Shown piece after piece: positions 50,596-58,893 of a DNA stretch of 64,000 nt. Under the pieces are notes generated by a model. It was not told the DNA's origin, did not search any database, and saw only the letters and a program-made list of their open reading frames with translations. Each line of letters opens with the position of its first letter. The first letter of the stretch is position 1. This DNA is from DASTPP01 sp035762175. GTDB lineage: Bacteria > Myxococcota_A > Polyangia > Polyangiales > Polyangiaceae. Position numbers and translations under genes: made by a program. The DNA is taken from assembly GCA_035762175.1 (NCBI GenBank), contig DASTPP010000020.1, positions 41,301-105,300 on the forward strand. Reading direction: 5' to 3'.

Positions 50596-51873
50596 TCAGA
50601 GCGTCCCGCCGCTCACGAACGCGCCGCCGGTGACGTGGAACTCTTCGAACCCCGCGGCGACGTCGCCGCGGGCGTCGAGCTCGAGGCTGCCCGACGCCCC
50701 GTCGAAGTCGATCGGAACGCCCAGCCGGACCGCCACGAGCGCCGCGGCCAGGTGCTCGGGCCCCAGCTTGATCTTGCACGGGTCCGCGTTACTCACCTCG
50801 CGGATCGACGTACGGATGCCGTTCGCCGACAGCCCGCCGCGTTCGGCCGCCAGCGCGAACAGCAGGATCTCGTCGTACATGTTCGGGTACGCCGTGCCGT
50901 CGGGCTTGATGCCGGGGTGCGACGCCGCCAGGCGCGCGGCGTAGTGGTCGAAGTGCGACGCCTCGCCCTTGGCCGGCTTCACCCCGCGCAGCCCCTCGGC
51001 GGCCGCCGGGTTCTCGGCGAGCGCGTCGCCGGACTGGACGCCGTGCGACGTGTACCACTGCACGGCGACGTTCGCGGCCGTCGCGTCCCGCAGCAGGGTC
51101 TTGAGCTGCGTCCCGGAGCCGATCACCACCACCGCCGGCCGCCCCCGGACCTGGCCCGCCCCGGCCAGCGCGCTCGCGAACTGGGCCGAATACGACGGGT
51201 TCGTGCTGGTGGGCGGGACGCCCTGGATCGCCTCGGGAAAGACCGTGCCCCCGAGCTCACGGAACTTGGCGACGAAATCGTCTTTATACTGCGTGCTGAC
51301 GGTGTCGGCCAGGTAGACGACCCCGATCTGGCTCGCCCCGTCTTCGTACGTAAGCTGGGCCAGGCGCTGGGCGACCAGGTTTCCCGACGGCGTGGTGCGG
51401 GCGAAGTACTGGGCGCCCTCCGCCGTGGCGTTGTCCACGACGTTGGGCAGCGACGACCCGCCCCCGAACACGAAGGTGTGCTTCGAGGCCGCCAACTGCA
51501 CCAGCGGCAGCACGTTGCTGGTGTGCGTGCCGAACAGCACGTCGGGCACCTTCGGGGGCGCCAACAGGCGCGTGATGATCTCGCGCGCGAGCGCCTCCGA
51601 GCTCGCGTTGTCTTCCGCCGTCAGCCGGAGCTTGTGGCCGCGCACGCCCCCCAGCTCGTTGACCTCGGCGGCGGCCACTTCCATCACCGTGACGCGGTTC
51701 GGATCGCTGTTCCCGCCCGTCTTCGACGCGACGATCGTGAGCGTCAGTTCGTCGGCGTCGGCGGCCGAAAAGGCGGCCTCGCGCGCGGCGACCGGCGGGT
51801 CTTCGGCGCCGGCGCCCGAGGCGCAGCCGACGGCGAGCGTCGCGGCCAGCGGAACTACGTATCGAAGGAACAT
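50596..51873 (-). CDS. ABC-type substrate-binding lipoprotein (branched-chain amino acid type)
   Basis: A 425-aa exported protein with lipobox LAVGC. The two-lobed periplasmic-binding-protein type 1 fold is recognised from VMEVAAAEVNELGGVRGHKL, VPDVLFGTHTSNVLPLVQLA, KHTFVFGGGSSLPNV, GASQIGVVYLADTVSTQYKD and VVVIGSGTQLKTLLRDA. Livk-like proteins bind amino acids or other small polar ligands. No permease or ATPase is nearby, so it may be an orphan receptor. AAGGA lies 8 bases before the ATG at 51873. Confidence 0.87.
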   Translation of the reverse strand: MFLRYVVPLAATLAVGCASGAGAEDPPVAAREAAFSAADADELTLTIVASKTGGNSDPNRVTVMEVAAAEVNELGGVRGHKLRLTAEDNASSEALAREIITRLLAPPKVPDVLFGTHTSNVLPLVQLAASKHTFVFGGGSSLPNVVDNATAEGAQYFARTTPSGNLVAQRLAQLTYEDGASQIGVVYLADTVSTQYKDDFVAKFRELGGTVFPEAIQGVPPTSTNPSYSAQFASALAGAGQVRGRPAVVVIGSGTQLKTLLRDATAANVAVQWYTSHGVQSGDALAENPAAAEGLRGVKPAKGEASHFDHYAARLAASHPGIKPDGTAYPNMYDEILLFALAAERGGLSANGIRTSIREVSNADPCKIKLGPEHLAAALVAVRLGVPIDFDGASGSLELDARGDVAAGFEEFHVTGGAFVSGGTL

Positions 51874-52233
51874 GCCGCAATCCTTTCGTGGCTGCCGTCG
51901 GCCCGAGCCGGCCATGGCTCGCGGGCAGCAGTGTGCAGCCGCATGGGATAATCAGCTACGAGCGACGGCGGGTGCCCCCATCGCAGCAGCAACCCCTACG
52001 CTTCGCTCTTTGTGAGACAAGTATCCTCCTGTTGAACGAATCTGTCGAGAGCGTTTTTGCGCGACCGAGCAACAACGCGATGCGGCGCTTGGGGGCGGCA
52101 CGCCCTCGCTCCTGCCACGACCGCGCAGCGCTCGAGGCGATTCAACAAAAGTCACCCTACGCGCGAGCCTAACGAGCGAGCCGCGGTCCGGCGGCGCCCG
52201 CCGGGGGCGGGCCGCCCGGGGGCGAGGCGGAGG
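51874..52233. other. Intergenic region
   Basis: The 360 bp between two minus-strand genes hold no gene. 52038-52070 (AACGAATCTGTCGAGAGC and so on) resembles 57571-57602 upstream of the furanose operon. A promoter for the binding-protein gene is expected here but is not evident. Confidence 0.35.
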
Positions 52234-53106
52234 TCAGAACATGGGGCTCGGGCGGGGCCAGCCGGTGCAACCTTCGCCGTTCGGGCCTGGCATGAAGCCG
52301 TTGCCGCCGGTCGTATCGGCGATGTACAGGGCGGCGCCGGCGATGCCGCCGACGACGGCGCCGATGGTGCCGCCGGCGCCGCCGAACGCGGTGCCGATCA
52401 GCCCCCCGAAGGCGCTGAAGACGGTCACCGCTTCGACCAGGCCCTTCACCCAGTCGAAAAAGCCGTCGGCGGCGGCGAGCCGCGCGGCGTCGCAGGCCTG
52501 CAGGCTGCCGTTCGGGTCGTAGCTCGAGAGGTCAGCGGCCACCTGCAAGATCGAGCTGCCGAGCGGCCCGAAGGTGCCGCTGTCGAGGGCGGCCAAGACG
52601 GCCCCGCGCACCTGCCCGCTGGGCACGGCCTTCAGGTCGGCGAAGAACTTCACCTCCGCGGCGCTCAGCAGCCCTTTCTCTTGCAAGCGCCTCATCACGT
52701 ACGCGTTGCGCTGGTCTTCCGGCAGGCTCAGCGCGTGGGCGACGTCGGGCATGTTGGCGGGGGCCTTGCCCTCGATGAAGACGAGCCGGTAAGCCTCCGC
52801 CATCTGCGGGGTGAGGGCGCCGGTGCCGACGAGTGTGCTCAGCGTGCGCGGCAGCGTGTTGCCCAGCGCCCCGTTGAGCGCGGGCTTGACGTCGATCAGG
52901 GCCTGCCGCGCGAGCTGGCGGGCCTGCGTCGGCGTCAGGTCGGCGCGGCTGGGCGCCGCGGCGACGTTGGCGGACACCATCGCGACCGCGAGCAGCGCGA
53001 GGGCGGCGGTGCGAAGAAACGCCCGGACGCTCATCGGCAGGCCGCCGGCGCGGCCCGCGTCGTGGCGCTTCGGCGCCGAGAGGGTAGTGGCGATTCGAGT
53101 GCTCAT
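52234..53106 (-). CDS. Secreted protein with C-terminal glycine-zipper segment
   Basis: A 290-aa exported protein. The hydrophobic signal ends VSANVAAA. The middle is helical (TPTQARQLARQALIDVKPAL, EVKFFADLKAVPSGQVRG). Residues about 235-275 form a Gly-rich hydrophobic stretch (FGGLIGTAFGGAGGTIGAVV, then GGIAGAALYIADT) with GxxxG/GxxxA spacing, the pattern of glycine-zipper membrane inserters and pore-forming bacteriocins. GGGAG lies 7 bases before the ATG at 53106. It follows the Cys-rich gene by 33 bp and is probably in its operon. Function is unknown; a pore or toxin role is only a suggestion from composition. Confidence 0.7.
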   Translation of the reverse strand: MSTRIATTLSAPKRHDAGRAGGLPMSVRAFLRTAALALLAVAMVSANVAAAPSRADLTPTQARQLARQALIDVKPALNGALGNTLPRTLSTLVGTGALTPQMAEAYRLVFIEGKAPANMPDVAHALSLPEDQRNAYVMRRLQEKGLLSAAEVKFFADLKAVPSGQVRGAVLAALDSGTFGPLGSSILQVAADLSSYDPNGSLQACDAARLAAADGFFDWVKGLVEAVTVFSAFGGLIGTAFGGAGGTIGAVVGGIAGAALYIADTTGGNGFMPGPNGEGCTGWPRPSPMF

Positions 53107-53139
53107 GGTCTTATCTCCCTTTCGTTTCTCTCGGCGGCG

Positions 53140-54162
53140 TCAGTTGCACGCGCTCGCGGGCCGGCAGCTCGGGGCGAAGAACGTCGAAATGTGCGGCTTG
53201 CAGCAGTTCCCCTCGCACTGCGTGCCCCGGCTGCAGAGGGCGCCCTCGTTGCGGTCGGCGCGGCAGTCGTTCTCGCCGATCTTGTGGCAGTACTCGCTCG
53301 AGGGGCAGTCGCTGTCCGAAAGGCACTCTTTCTCTTTTTCCCCGGTGTCCCAGACGAGCTCGTCGATGAGCTCGATGATGGATTTGGCCACCTCGATCCA
53401 CCCTTGAACCTCCTCGAAGTCCAGCCCGTCGCCCGAGCCGCCCGAGCCGCCCGCGCCGCTCCCGCCCGCGCCGCCCGCCGAGCTCGACCTCGATAGGCTC
53501 GCGTGGTAGCCGGCCCGGGCGCCCCCGAGCTCGTTGCCGAGCTGCTCGCGGCAGTCGCCGTCGCAGGCCCAGTCGGGCTCGCCGACGAAGGTCGCGCCGG
53601 CGATGACGCCCGCGAGCGGGTTCGAGCCGCCCGGGCCGCTCTTGGTCCACTCCGCGACGCGGAAGGCGGCGCCGACCGTCTCGAGACTCGCGCCCTTGAG
53701 GCCCACGTCGGCCGCGATCTGCAGCGCCTGCGCCCGGTCGGCCTTGAGCGCGTCCGTCAACAGGCCGGCGTCGAGCATCGCCGGCATGCACGTCGCGGCG
53801 ACGAACGCCTGCTGGCAGTTGCGTAGCGTCGCCAGCGTCGCGAGCGTGTGCGCCTCCGGGCGGGACGCGGCCCTTTGCACGATCGTCGACACCTCGGCCC
53901 CGGACCGCTGCGAGAGCTGGCCGAAGAGCGGGTGCGCGGCGATCTTGGCGCCGAACACCTCGGCCGGCGACAGGACCGAGGCCGCGATCACGTCGTCCGT
54001 GCCCTGGCCCGCCGCGGGCTCGGCCTCGTTGCAGCCGGCCGCCCCCGCGCCGCCGAACGCGGCCGCGGCGAGCAGCCCAACCGCCACGAACGACGCGGCC
54101 CGGCCGGCGCGCGCCGGGCGAAACGGGGTGAAGAGTTCTCGCAACGTTGACGAAATAGTCAT
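53140..54162 (-). CDS. Exported protein with dickkopf-like Cys-rich C-terminus
   Basis: A 340-aa exported protein. The signal ends in a Gly/Ala-rich stretch (GLLAAAAFGGAGAAGC), possibly a lipobox. The middle is helical with conserved Cys (LRNCQQAFVAATCMPAML); a short GGSGAGGSGGSG linker follows. The end has ten or so Cys in a knot (CLSDSDCPSSEYC, CSRGTQCEGNCCKPH, CRPASACN) resembling the dickkopf N-terminal Cys-rich domain. AGGAGA lies 6 bases before the ATG at 54162. It is the first gene of a two-gene operon with the glycine-zipper protein. The family is unknown to me. Confidence 0.75.
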   Translation of the reverse strand: MTISSTLRELFTPFRPARAGRAASFVAVGLLAAAAFGGAGAAGCNEAEPAAGQGTDDVIAASVLSPAEVFGAKIAAHPLFGQLSQRSGAEVSTIVQRAASRPEAHTLATLATLRNCQQAFVAATCMPAMLDAGLLTDALKADRAQALQIAADVGLKGASLETVGAAFRVAEWTKSGPGGSNPLAGVIAGATFVGEPDWACDGDCREQLGNELGGARAGYHASLSRSSSAGGAGGSGAGGSGGSGDGLDFEEVQGWIEVAKSIIELIDELVWDTGEKEKECLSDSDCPSSEYCHKIGENDCRADRNEGALCSRGTQCEGNCCKPHISTFFAPSCRPASACN

Positions 54163-54466
54163 AAAAGTTCTCCTTGCTTGTCTTGCGACGCGCGCGCGCA
54201 GCCGCCCCGGCGGTCTTCGGCCGCGGGCCCTCGGCGAGGGCCGAATTCAGGCCCCGTCCGGCCGCCACGCCCCCGCGTCGCGCTTGCCCCCCAAGATGCC
54301 CGCACGCGGCCGAACGGATCGCGAGATCGCGACGGGGCCGGTCGACGGCCCGCGACCCCCCGGTCGTTCCGGGCGCCTGGGCGAGCGCATCTTTAAGGAG
54401 GGCGAGGCGAGCGTCGGGCGCGCCCGACGTGGCGGCCGCCACGGGCGAGCGTCGCCCCAGCGACCG
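54163..54466. other. Intergenic region upstream of the Cys-rich operon
   Basis: The roughly 300 bp hold no supported gene; Arg/Pro-rich frames on the plus strand appear to be chance. I see no clear promoter or repeat. Confidence 0.35.
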
Positions 54467-54859
54467 TCACCGCCGGGCGAGGAGCTCGAGCCGGTTGCCG
54501 AACGGATCGCTCGCGAAGAAGCGGACAACGCCGGGCACCTCGGCCTCGTCGCGCTTGACCCGTACGCCGGCGGCGACGAGGCGGGCGTAGAGCGCGTCGA
54601 GCGCGGCTTCGGAGTCGAGCTCGAGCGCCGGGTGTGCCTTGGTCGCCGCGCGAAAATCATCTTCGATGCCGATATGAAGCTGGTGCGCGCCGCAGCGGAA
54701 CCAACACCCGCCGCGCGCGGCCAGCTTCGCCGGCTTGGGCAGCTCGGGGAGCCCCAAGAGCTCGCCGTAAAACCGCCGCGCTTCGGCCTCCGAGCCGCGG
54801 GGCGCGGCGAGCTGCACGTGATCGATGCCCCGGTAGACGGTGGCGCTCTCTCGGCTCAT
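54467..54859 (-). CDS. VOC (glyoxalase/bleomycin-resistance) family protein
   Basis: A 130-aa protein with two beta-alpha-beta-beta-beta units. Metal ligands of the family are visible: His in GIDHVQLAAP, His in QLHIGIED and Glu in NRLELLAR; DPFGNRLELL is the C-terminal signature. Substrate is unpredictable (glyoxalase, dioxygenase or resistance protein). ATG 54859 begins MSRESATVYRGIDHVQ; the neighbouring TetR gene starts on the same strand 26 bases upstream, so the two are probably co-transcribed, and the regulator may control this gene too. Confidence 0.9.
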   Translation of the reverse strand: MSRESATVYRGIDHVQLAAPRGSEAEARRFYGELLGLPELPKPAKLAARGGCWFRCGAHQLHIGIEDDFRAATKAHPALELDSEAALDALYARLVAAGVRVKRDEAEVPGVVRFFASDPFGNRLELLARR

Positions 54860-54884
54860 GGGGGCGACGCGCCGCGGCGGCCCG

Positions 54885-55490
54885 TCACTTCTCGGCGCCC
54901 GCGCGGAGCGGCAGGCAGAGCGCGCGGGCGGCCACCGCCATGCCCTCGACGAACGCCTCGCGCGTCGCGCTGTACTTGAGGCCGCGCGCGGTGGCGTACA
55001 GCGTGCCGGCGAGCTGCCGCGCCGTGAGGCCGGCGGGCTTGTACGCGGCCGCCAGGCCCGAGGCGCGCAGGGCCTTGGCGACCGCCTCGACGAACCGCGC
55101 CTCGCGCTCGGCGAGCAGCGGCCCGACCAGATCGTTCGCGGCCGCCGCCAGCTCGGACGCGTTCGGGCCGAAGGCGCCGACGAACCGCCCGAGCCACGCG
55201 TCGAACGCCCCGACCAGCCGCCCCTCGAGCGGCCGCGCCGCGTCGTCGAGGGCGGCGTGCGCGGCCTCGAGCGAGGTGTCGAAGAGGTGCTCGACCGACG
55301 CGCGGAACAGCTCTTCTTTCGTCGCGAAGTGCAGGTAAAGCGCCTGCCGCGAGACGTCCGCCGCCCGGGCGACCTCGTCCATCGACGTCTTGCGGAAGCC
55401 GAAGCGCAGGAACACCGTCAGCGCCGCGTCCATCAGCCGGCGCCGGCGCGGGTCGCCCGGGGGCCTCGGCGCGGCAGAAGGGTCGTTCAT
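54885..55490 (-). CDS. TetR/AcrR family transcriptional regulator
   Basis: A 201-aa repressor-type protein. The N-terminal HTH is clear (MDAALTVFLRFGFRKTSMDE, then VSRQALYLHFATKEELF). The C-terminal ligand domain is helical with LVGPLLAEREARFVEAVAKA. It is divergent from the VTT-domain gene, and a 20-bp perfect palindrome covers both -35 boxes in between, so it probably represses itself and the opposite operon. The ATG at 55490 lies about 6 bases after the predicted transcription start. Confidence 0.93.
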   Translation of the reverse strand: MNDPSAAPRPPGDPRRRRLMDAALTVFLRFGFRKTSMDEVARAADVSRQALYLHFATKEELFRASVEHLFDTSLEAAHAALDDAARPLEGRLVGAFDAWLGRFVGAFGPNASELAAAANDLVGPLLAEREARFVEAVAKALRASGLAAAYKPAGLTARQLAGTLYATARGLKYSATREAFVEGMAVAARALCLPLRAGAEK

Positions 55491-55502
55491 GGGGCGCGAC
55501 AG

Positions 55503-55566
55503 ACTTTACAATATGCACCGCCTCTGTCAAGCGGGCGCTTGACAACCTGTGCCCGAGTTGTAAACA
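55503..55566. promoter_or_regulatory. Divergent promoters over a TetR-type operator
   Basis: On the plus strand TTGACA (55539-55544) is followed after 16 bases by TAAACA (55561-55566). On the minus strand TTGACA (55530-55525) is followed after 16 bases by TAAAGT (55508-55503). The two -35 boxes form TGTCAAGCGGGCGCTTGACA (55525-55544), a perfect 9-2-9 palindrome. Confidence 0.85.
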
Positions 55567-55573
55567 TCGTCGT

Positions 55574-56353
55574 GTGCGCCGCCCCGAACCTTCGGCCGAA
55601 CTCTCCGCCCCGCCGGCGGGCCCGCCCGGCGACGAGGCGGGCGCGCTCGGCGGCGCGGCGGGCCCGCCCGGCGACGAGGCGGGCCCCTCGCGCGGCCTGA
55701 AGGTCGCCGCGGTGGCCCTGGCGGTCGCCGGGCTCGTGGCCGCGCAGCGGGCGGGGCTCTTCGCGCTCTTCGCCGAGCCCGCCCGGGTGAAGCAGGCGCT
55801 CGTGGCGCTCGGGCCCTGGGGCTACGCCGCGTTCGTCGGGGCGTACGCGGCGCTGCAGCCGTTCGGCGTGCCCGGCACGGCGTTCGTCGTGGCCGCGCCG
55901 CTCATCTGGCCCTGGCCGGTGGCCTTCGCCCTCTCGATGGCGGGCACCATGGCGGCGAGCGTGGTGGGCTTCTCGTTCGCGCGCTTCGTCGCCCGCGACT
56001 GGGTCGCGAGGCGGGTGCCGGCGCGCTTCCGCGCCCACGACCGGGCGCTGGCCGAGCGCGGGTTCGCCACCGTCTTCGCCCTGCGCTTCATCTTCTGGAT
56101 GCCGCCGATGCTCCACGCGTTCTTCGGCATCTCCCGCGTCCGCTTTTGGACGCACTTCTGGGGCTCGGCGGCGGGGTACCTCGTGCCCCTGCTCGCGACC
56201 GCCTATTTCGGCGAGAAGATGTTCGACGCGATGCGCGCCGCGCCGCCCTCGGTCTGGGCCGGCCTCGGCGCGGCCACGGCGGCGTCCCTCGCCATCGCCT
56301 GGCTCTGGCGCCGCCGCGCGAAGCGAGCGCGCGCGGCCGACCTCGAGAGGTGA
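55574..56353 (+). CDS. VTT-domain (TVP38/TMEM64, DedA-like) membrane protein
   Basis: A 259-aa inner-membrane protein with about five hydrophobic segments. VTT-family landmarks are GPWGYAAFVGAYAALQPFGV, PGTAFVVAAPLIWPWPVAFA, GFSFARFVARDW and LRFIFWMPPMLHAFFGIS. Family members are implicated in lipid scrambling or transport across membranes. The N-terminal 40 residues have a duplicated GPPGDEAG motif. GTG 55574 was chosen because the predicted transcription start falls on it (leaderless). It is followed after 5 bp by an MBL-fold gene. Confidence 0.87.
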   Translation: MRRPEPSAELSAPPAGPPGDEAGALGGAAGPPGDEAGPSRGLKVAAVALAVAGLVAAQRAGLFALFAEPARVKQALVALGPWGYAAFVGAYAALQPFGVPGTAFVVAAPLIWPWPVAFALSMAGTMAASVVGFSFARFVARDWVARRVPARFRAHDRALAERGFATVFALRFIFWMPPMLHAFFGISRVRFWTHFWGSAAGYLVPLLATAYFGEKMFDAMRAAPPSVWAGLGAATAASLAIAWLWRRRAKRARAADLER

Positions 56354-56358
56354 CGACC

Positions 56359-57465
56359 ATGAACGACGACCAGAGGCGCGCGGGCCTGCGGCGAGAGCGG
56401 GCGCGGGCGTCGGCCCAGTTCGGCGACGGCAAGTTCAAAAACCCCTCGGGCGCGACCCCCGCCCTGAAAGGCCCTTCGTTGCCGGTGATGGGCGAGTACT
56501 TCTTCCGGCGCGGCAGGCGCACGCCGCCGGGCCCCCTGCCCCTCGAACGGCCGCACGAGGCCTGGGCCCGCCCGGCCTCGACCGGCCTGCGCGCGACGTG
56601 GCTCGGCCACAGCAGCGTCTTGCTCGAGATCGACGGCCGCCGCGTCCTCACCGACCCCGTGTTCGGCGAGCGCGCCTCGCCCCTGCGCATCGCCGGCCCG
56701 AAGCGCTTTCACCCGGTGCCCGTCGCCGTCGACGAGCTGCCGCCGCTCGACGCCGTGCTGGTCTCGCACGATCACTTCGATCACCTGTGCCGCCCCACGA
56801 TCGAGGCGCTCGCGCGCTCGCGCGTCCCGATCGTTACCGCCCTCGGCGTGGGCGCGCACCTCGAGTCGTTCGGGGTCGACCCCCGGGTCATCACCGAGCT
56901 CGACTGGCACGAGAGCGCCGAGGTGAAGGGCCTGCGCTTCACGGCCACCCCGTCGCAGCACTTTTCGGGGCGCGGGCTCACCGATCGCAACGACACCCTC
57001 TGGGCCTCGTGGGCCCTCGCGGGCGATCGCCGCAAGGTCTTCTTCTCGGGCGACACCGGCCTGATGCGCGAGTTCGTCGACATCGGCCGGCTGTACGGCC
57101 CCTTCGACCTCGTGATGCTCGAGGTCGGCGCCTACCACCCGTCCTGGGGGGACATTCATCTCGGCCCCGAGAACGCCCTCGTCGCCTTCGAGCGGCTCGG
57201 CGGCGGCACGCTCTTGCCCGTCCACTGGGGCACCTTCAACCTCGCCCTGCACGACTGGGACGAGCCCGCCGAGACCCTTTTGCGGCTGGCGGCCGAGCGC
57301 GGCCAGCGCATCGTCACGCCTCGCATCGGCGCGGCCTTCGAGCCCGACCACGTCGAGGCGCCGACGCCGTGGTGGCGCTCGGTCGTGGCGGCCTCCGCCA
57401 AGCTTCCTTCTGCCCTGCCTCGCCCGGCCCTCGAAAGGCCTCCGGCGGGGTCTGGCCACGCGTAA
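56359..57465 (+). CDS. MBL-fold metallohydrolase (NAPE-PLD/RomA-like)
   Basis: A 368-aa metallo-beta-lactamase-fold enzyme. The metal motif is VLVSHDHFDHLCRPTI (HxHxDH), with further ligands in VFFSGDTGLM and LPVHWGTFN. LRATWLGHSSVLLEIDG and LTDPVFGERASPL are typical of NAPE-hydrolysing phospholipase D and UlaG-like relatives, so a lipid substrate is plausible, in keeping with the VTT protein encoded 5 bp upstream. The ATG at 56359 directly follows the upstream stop. The C-terminus is Pro-rich. Confidence 0.9.
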   Translation: MNDDQRRAGLRRERARASAQFGDGKFKNPSGATPALKGPSLPVMGEYFFRRGRRTPPGPLPLERPHEAWARPASTGLRATWLGHSSVLLEIDGRRVLTDPVFGERASPLRIAGPKRFHPVPVAVDELPPLDAVLVSHDHFDHLCRPTIEALARSRVPIVTALGVGAHLESFGVDPRVITELDWHESAEVKGLRFTATPSQHFSGRGLTDRNDTLWASWALAGDRRKVFFSGDTGLMREFVDIGRLYGPFDLVMLEVGAYHPSWGDIHLGPENALVAFERLGGGTLLPVHWGTFNLALHDWDEPAETLLRLAAERGQRIVTPRIGAAFEPDHVEAPTPWWRSVVAASAKLPSALPRPALERPPAGSGHA

Positions 57466-57601
57466 GCTAGTTCGGGCGGGGGCGCGGGCTCGTGACGGGC
57501 GCCGAGGGGGGGCGCCGGGGGCGGGGGAGGGCGCGACCTTTCTGGTGTCGGTAGAATTTCTGTCGGACAATTAACGAATCTATCGAAAATCTCTTTGCGA
57601 T

Positions 57602-57709
57602 CATTCGGCCGGGCGTTTCTAACAAGCCCGTAAGGTGTGAGGCCGAGCGCGCGTCCATTCGGCCGGGCGTTTCTAACGGGCCCGTAAGGTGCGAGGCCGA
57701 GCGTGTGTC
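57602..57709 (+). repeat. Two direct 54-bp repeats, each with nested inverted arms
   Basis: CATTCGGCCGGGCGTTTCTA (start of each unit) at 57602-57655 and 57656-57709. Within a unit CGGCC pairs with GGCCG, and GGGC with GCCC inside it. They lie in the 450-bp spacer before the furanose importer (57466-57918), where no gene is supported. Confidence 0.75.
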
Positions 57710-57918
57710 ATTTCGCCACGGCGCGCGAGCGGGCGGGGGCGGCGCGTCGGGGCGCGTCGTTCTGGTCGGGGCGGGGCGATCTGTGTAGCATCGCCGCGCG
57801 TCGGTGCCCCAAGGTGGTGAGGGGCGTGTCCGTTCCGGGTGGTGGCGACGTCGCGCGCGCGGGCTCGCGGCGGGCCGGCGCCGCCGGGCCCCGGCGCCCC
57901 GATTGCGAAGAGGATACC

Positions 57919-58890
57919 ATGCACGTTTGGCCGAAAATGCGAGAGCTTGGCGCGGTAACGCTGGTGGTCGCGGTGCTGGCGGCGCTGGGCCTGACGGGCT
58001 GCGCCAAGAAGAAAGACAAGCTCGTGGTGGGCTTCGCGCAGATGGAGAACGACGGCCCCTGGCGCATCGCCGAGACGGGCAGCATGAGGGACGAGGCGAA
58101 GAAGCGGGCCGACCGGTTCGAGCTGGTGACGACCGACGCGCAGGGGCAGACGTCGAAGCAGGTGAGCGACGTCGAAGACTTGATCGCGCGCAAGGTCGAC
58201 GCGATCTTTCTCGCGCCGCGCGAGTTCGAGGGGCTGGCGCCGGCGCTGCAGGCGGCGAAGGCGGCGAAGATACCGGTCTTTTTGATCGACCGCGAGGCGG
58301 CGGGCAAGGTGGGCGAAGACTACGTCGCCTTCCTCGGGTCGAACTTCGTCGAGCAGGGGCGGCGCGCGGCCGAGTGGCTGGTCAAGCAGACGGGGGGCAA
58401 GGCGGGCGTGGTCGAGCTGACGGGCACGGCGGGCGCGTCGGTGGCGCGCGACCGCTCGGCGGGCTTCATGGCCGAGATCAAGAAGAGCCCGGGGGTGAAG
58501 ATCGTCGCGTCGCAGACGGCCGACTTCTCGCGGGCGCAGGGCCAGAAGGTGATGGAGAACATCATCCAGTCGAAGGGGGCCGAGATCACGGCGGTCTACG
58601 CCCACAACGACGAGATGGCGCTCGGGGCGATTCAGGCGCTCAAGGCGGCGGGCCGCAAGCCGGGGCAAGACGTGACGGTGGTGTCGATCGACGGCGAGAA
58701 GGCCGCGCTCGAGTCGATCGCGGCGGGCGAGCTCGGGGCGAGCGTCGAGAGCAACCCGCGCTTCGGCAAGCTCGCCTTCGACACGCTCGAGAAGCACCTG
58801 AAGGGCGAGCCGGTGCCGGCCAAGATCGTGCTCGAAGACCGCTTCTTCGACAAAACGAACGCCCAGCAGTTCGTGGCCGAGGCGTACTGA
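57919..58890 (+). CDS. ytfQ: Furanose (YtfQ-like) ABC transporter substrate-binding lipoprotein
   Basis: A 323-aa exported binding protein. The signal ends AALGLTGC (lipobox). YtfQ family landmarks are VGFAQMENDGPWRIAETGSM, ARKVDAIFLAPREFEGLAPA, KIPVFLIDREAAG, VELTGTAGASVARDRSAGF and VYAHNDEMALGAIQALKAAG. YtfQ binds galactofuranose in E. coli; relatives bind L-arabinose. GAAGAGGA lies 6 bases before the ATG at 57919. It is the first gene of a four-gene operon with very short spacings, and a GH43 glycosidase is encoded on the opposite strand beyond it. Confidence 0.92.
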   Translation: MHVWPKMRELGAVTLVVAVLAALGLTGCAKKKDKLVVGFAQMENDGPWRIAETGSMRDEAKKRADRFELVTTDAQGQTSKQVSDVEDLIARKVDAIFLAPREFEGLAPALQAAKAAKIPVFLIDREAAGKVGEDYVAFLGSNFVEQGRRAAEWLVKQTGGKAGVVELTGTAGASVARDRSAGFMAEIKKSPGVKIVASQTADFSRAQGQKVMENIIQSKGAEITAVYAHNDEMALGAIQALKAAGRKPGQDVTVVSIDGEKAALESIAAGELGASVESNPRFGKLAFDTLEKHLKGEPVPAKIVLEDRFFDKTNAQQFVAEAY

Positions 58891-58893
58891 GGC

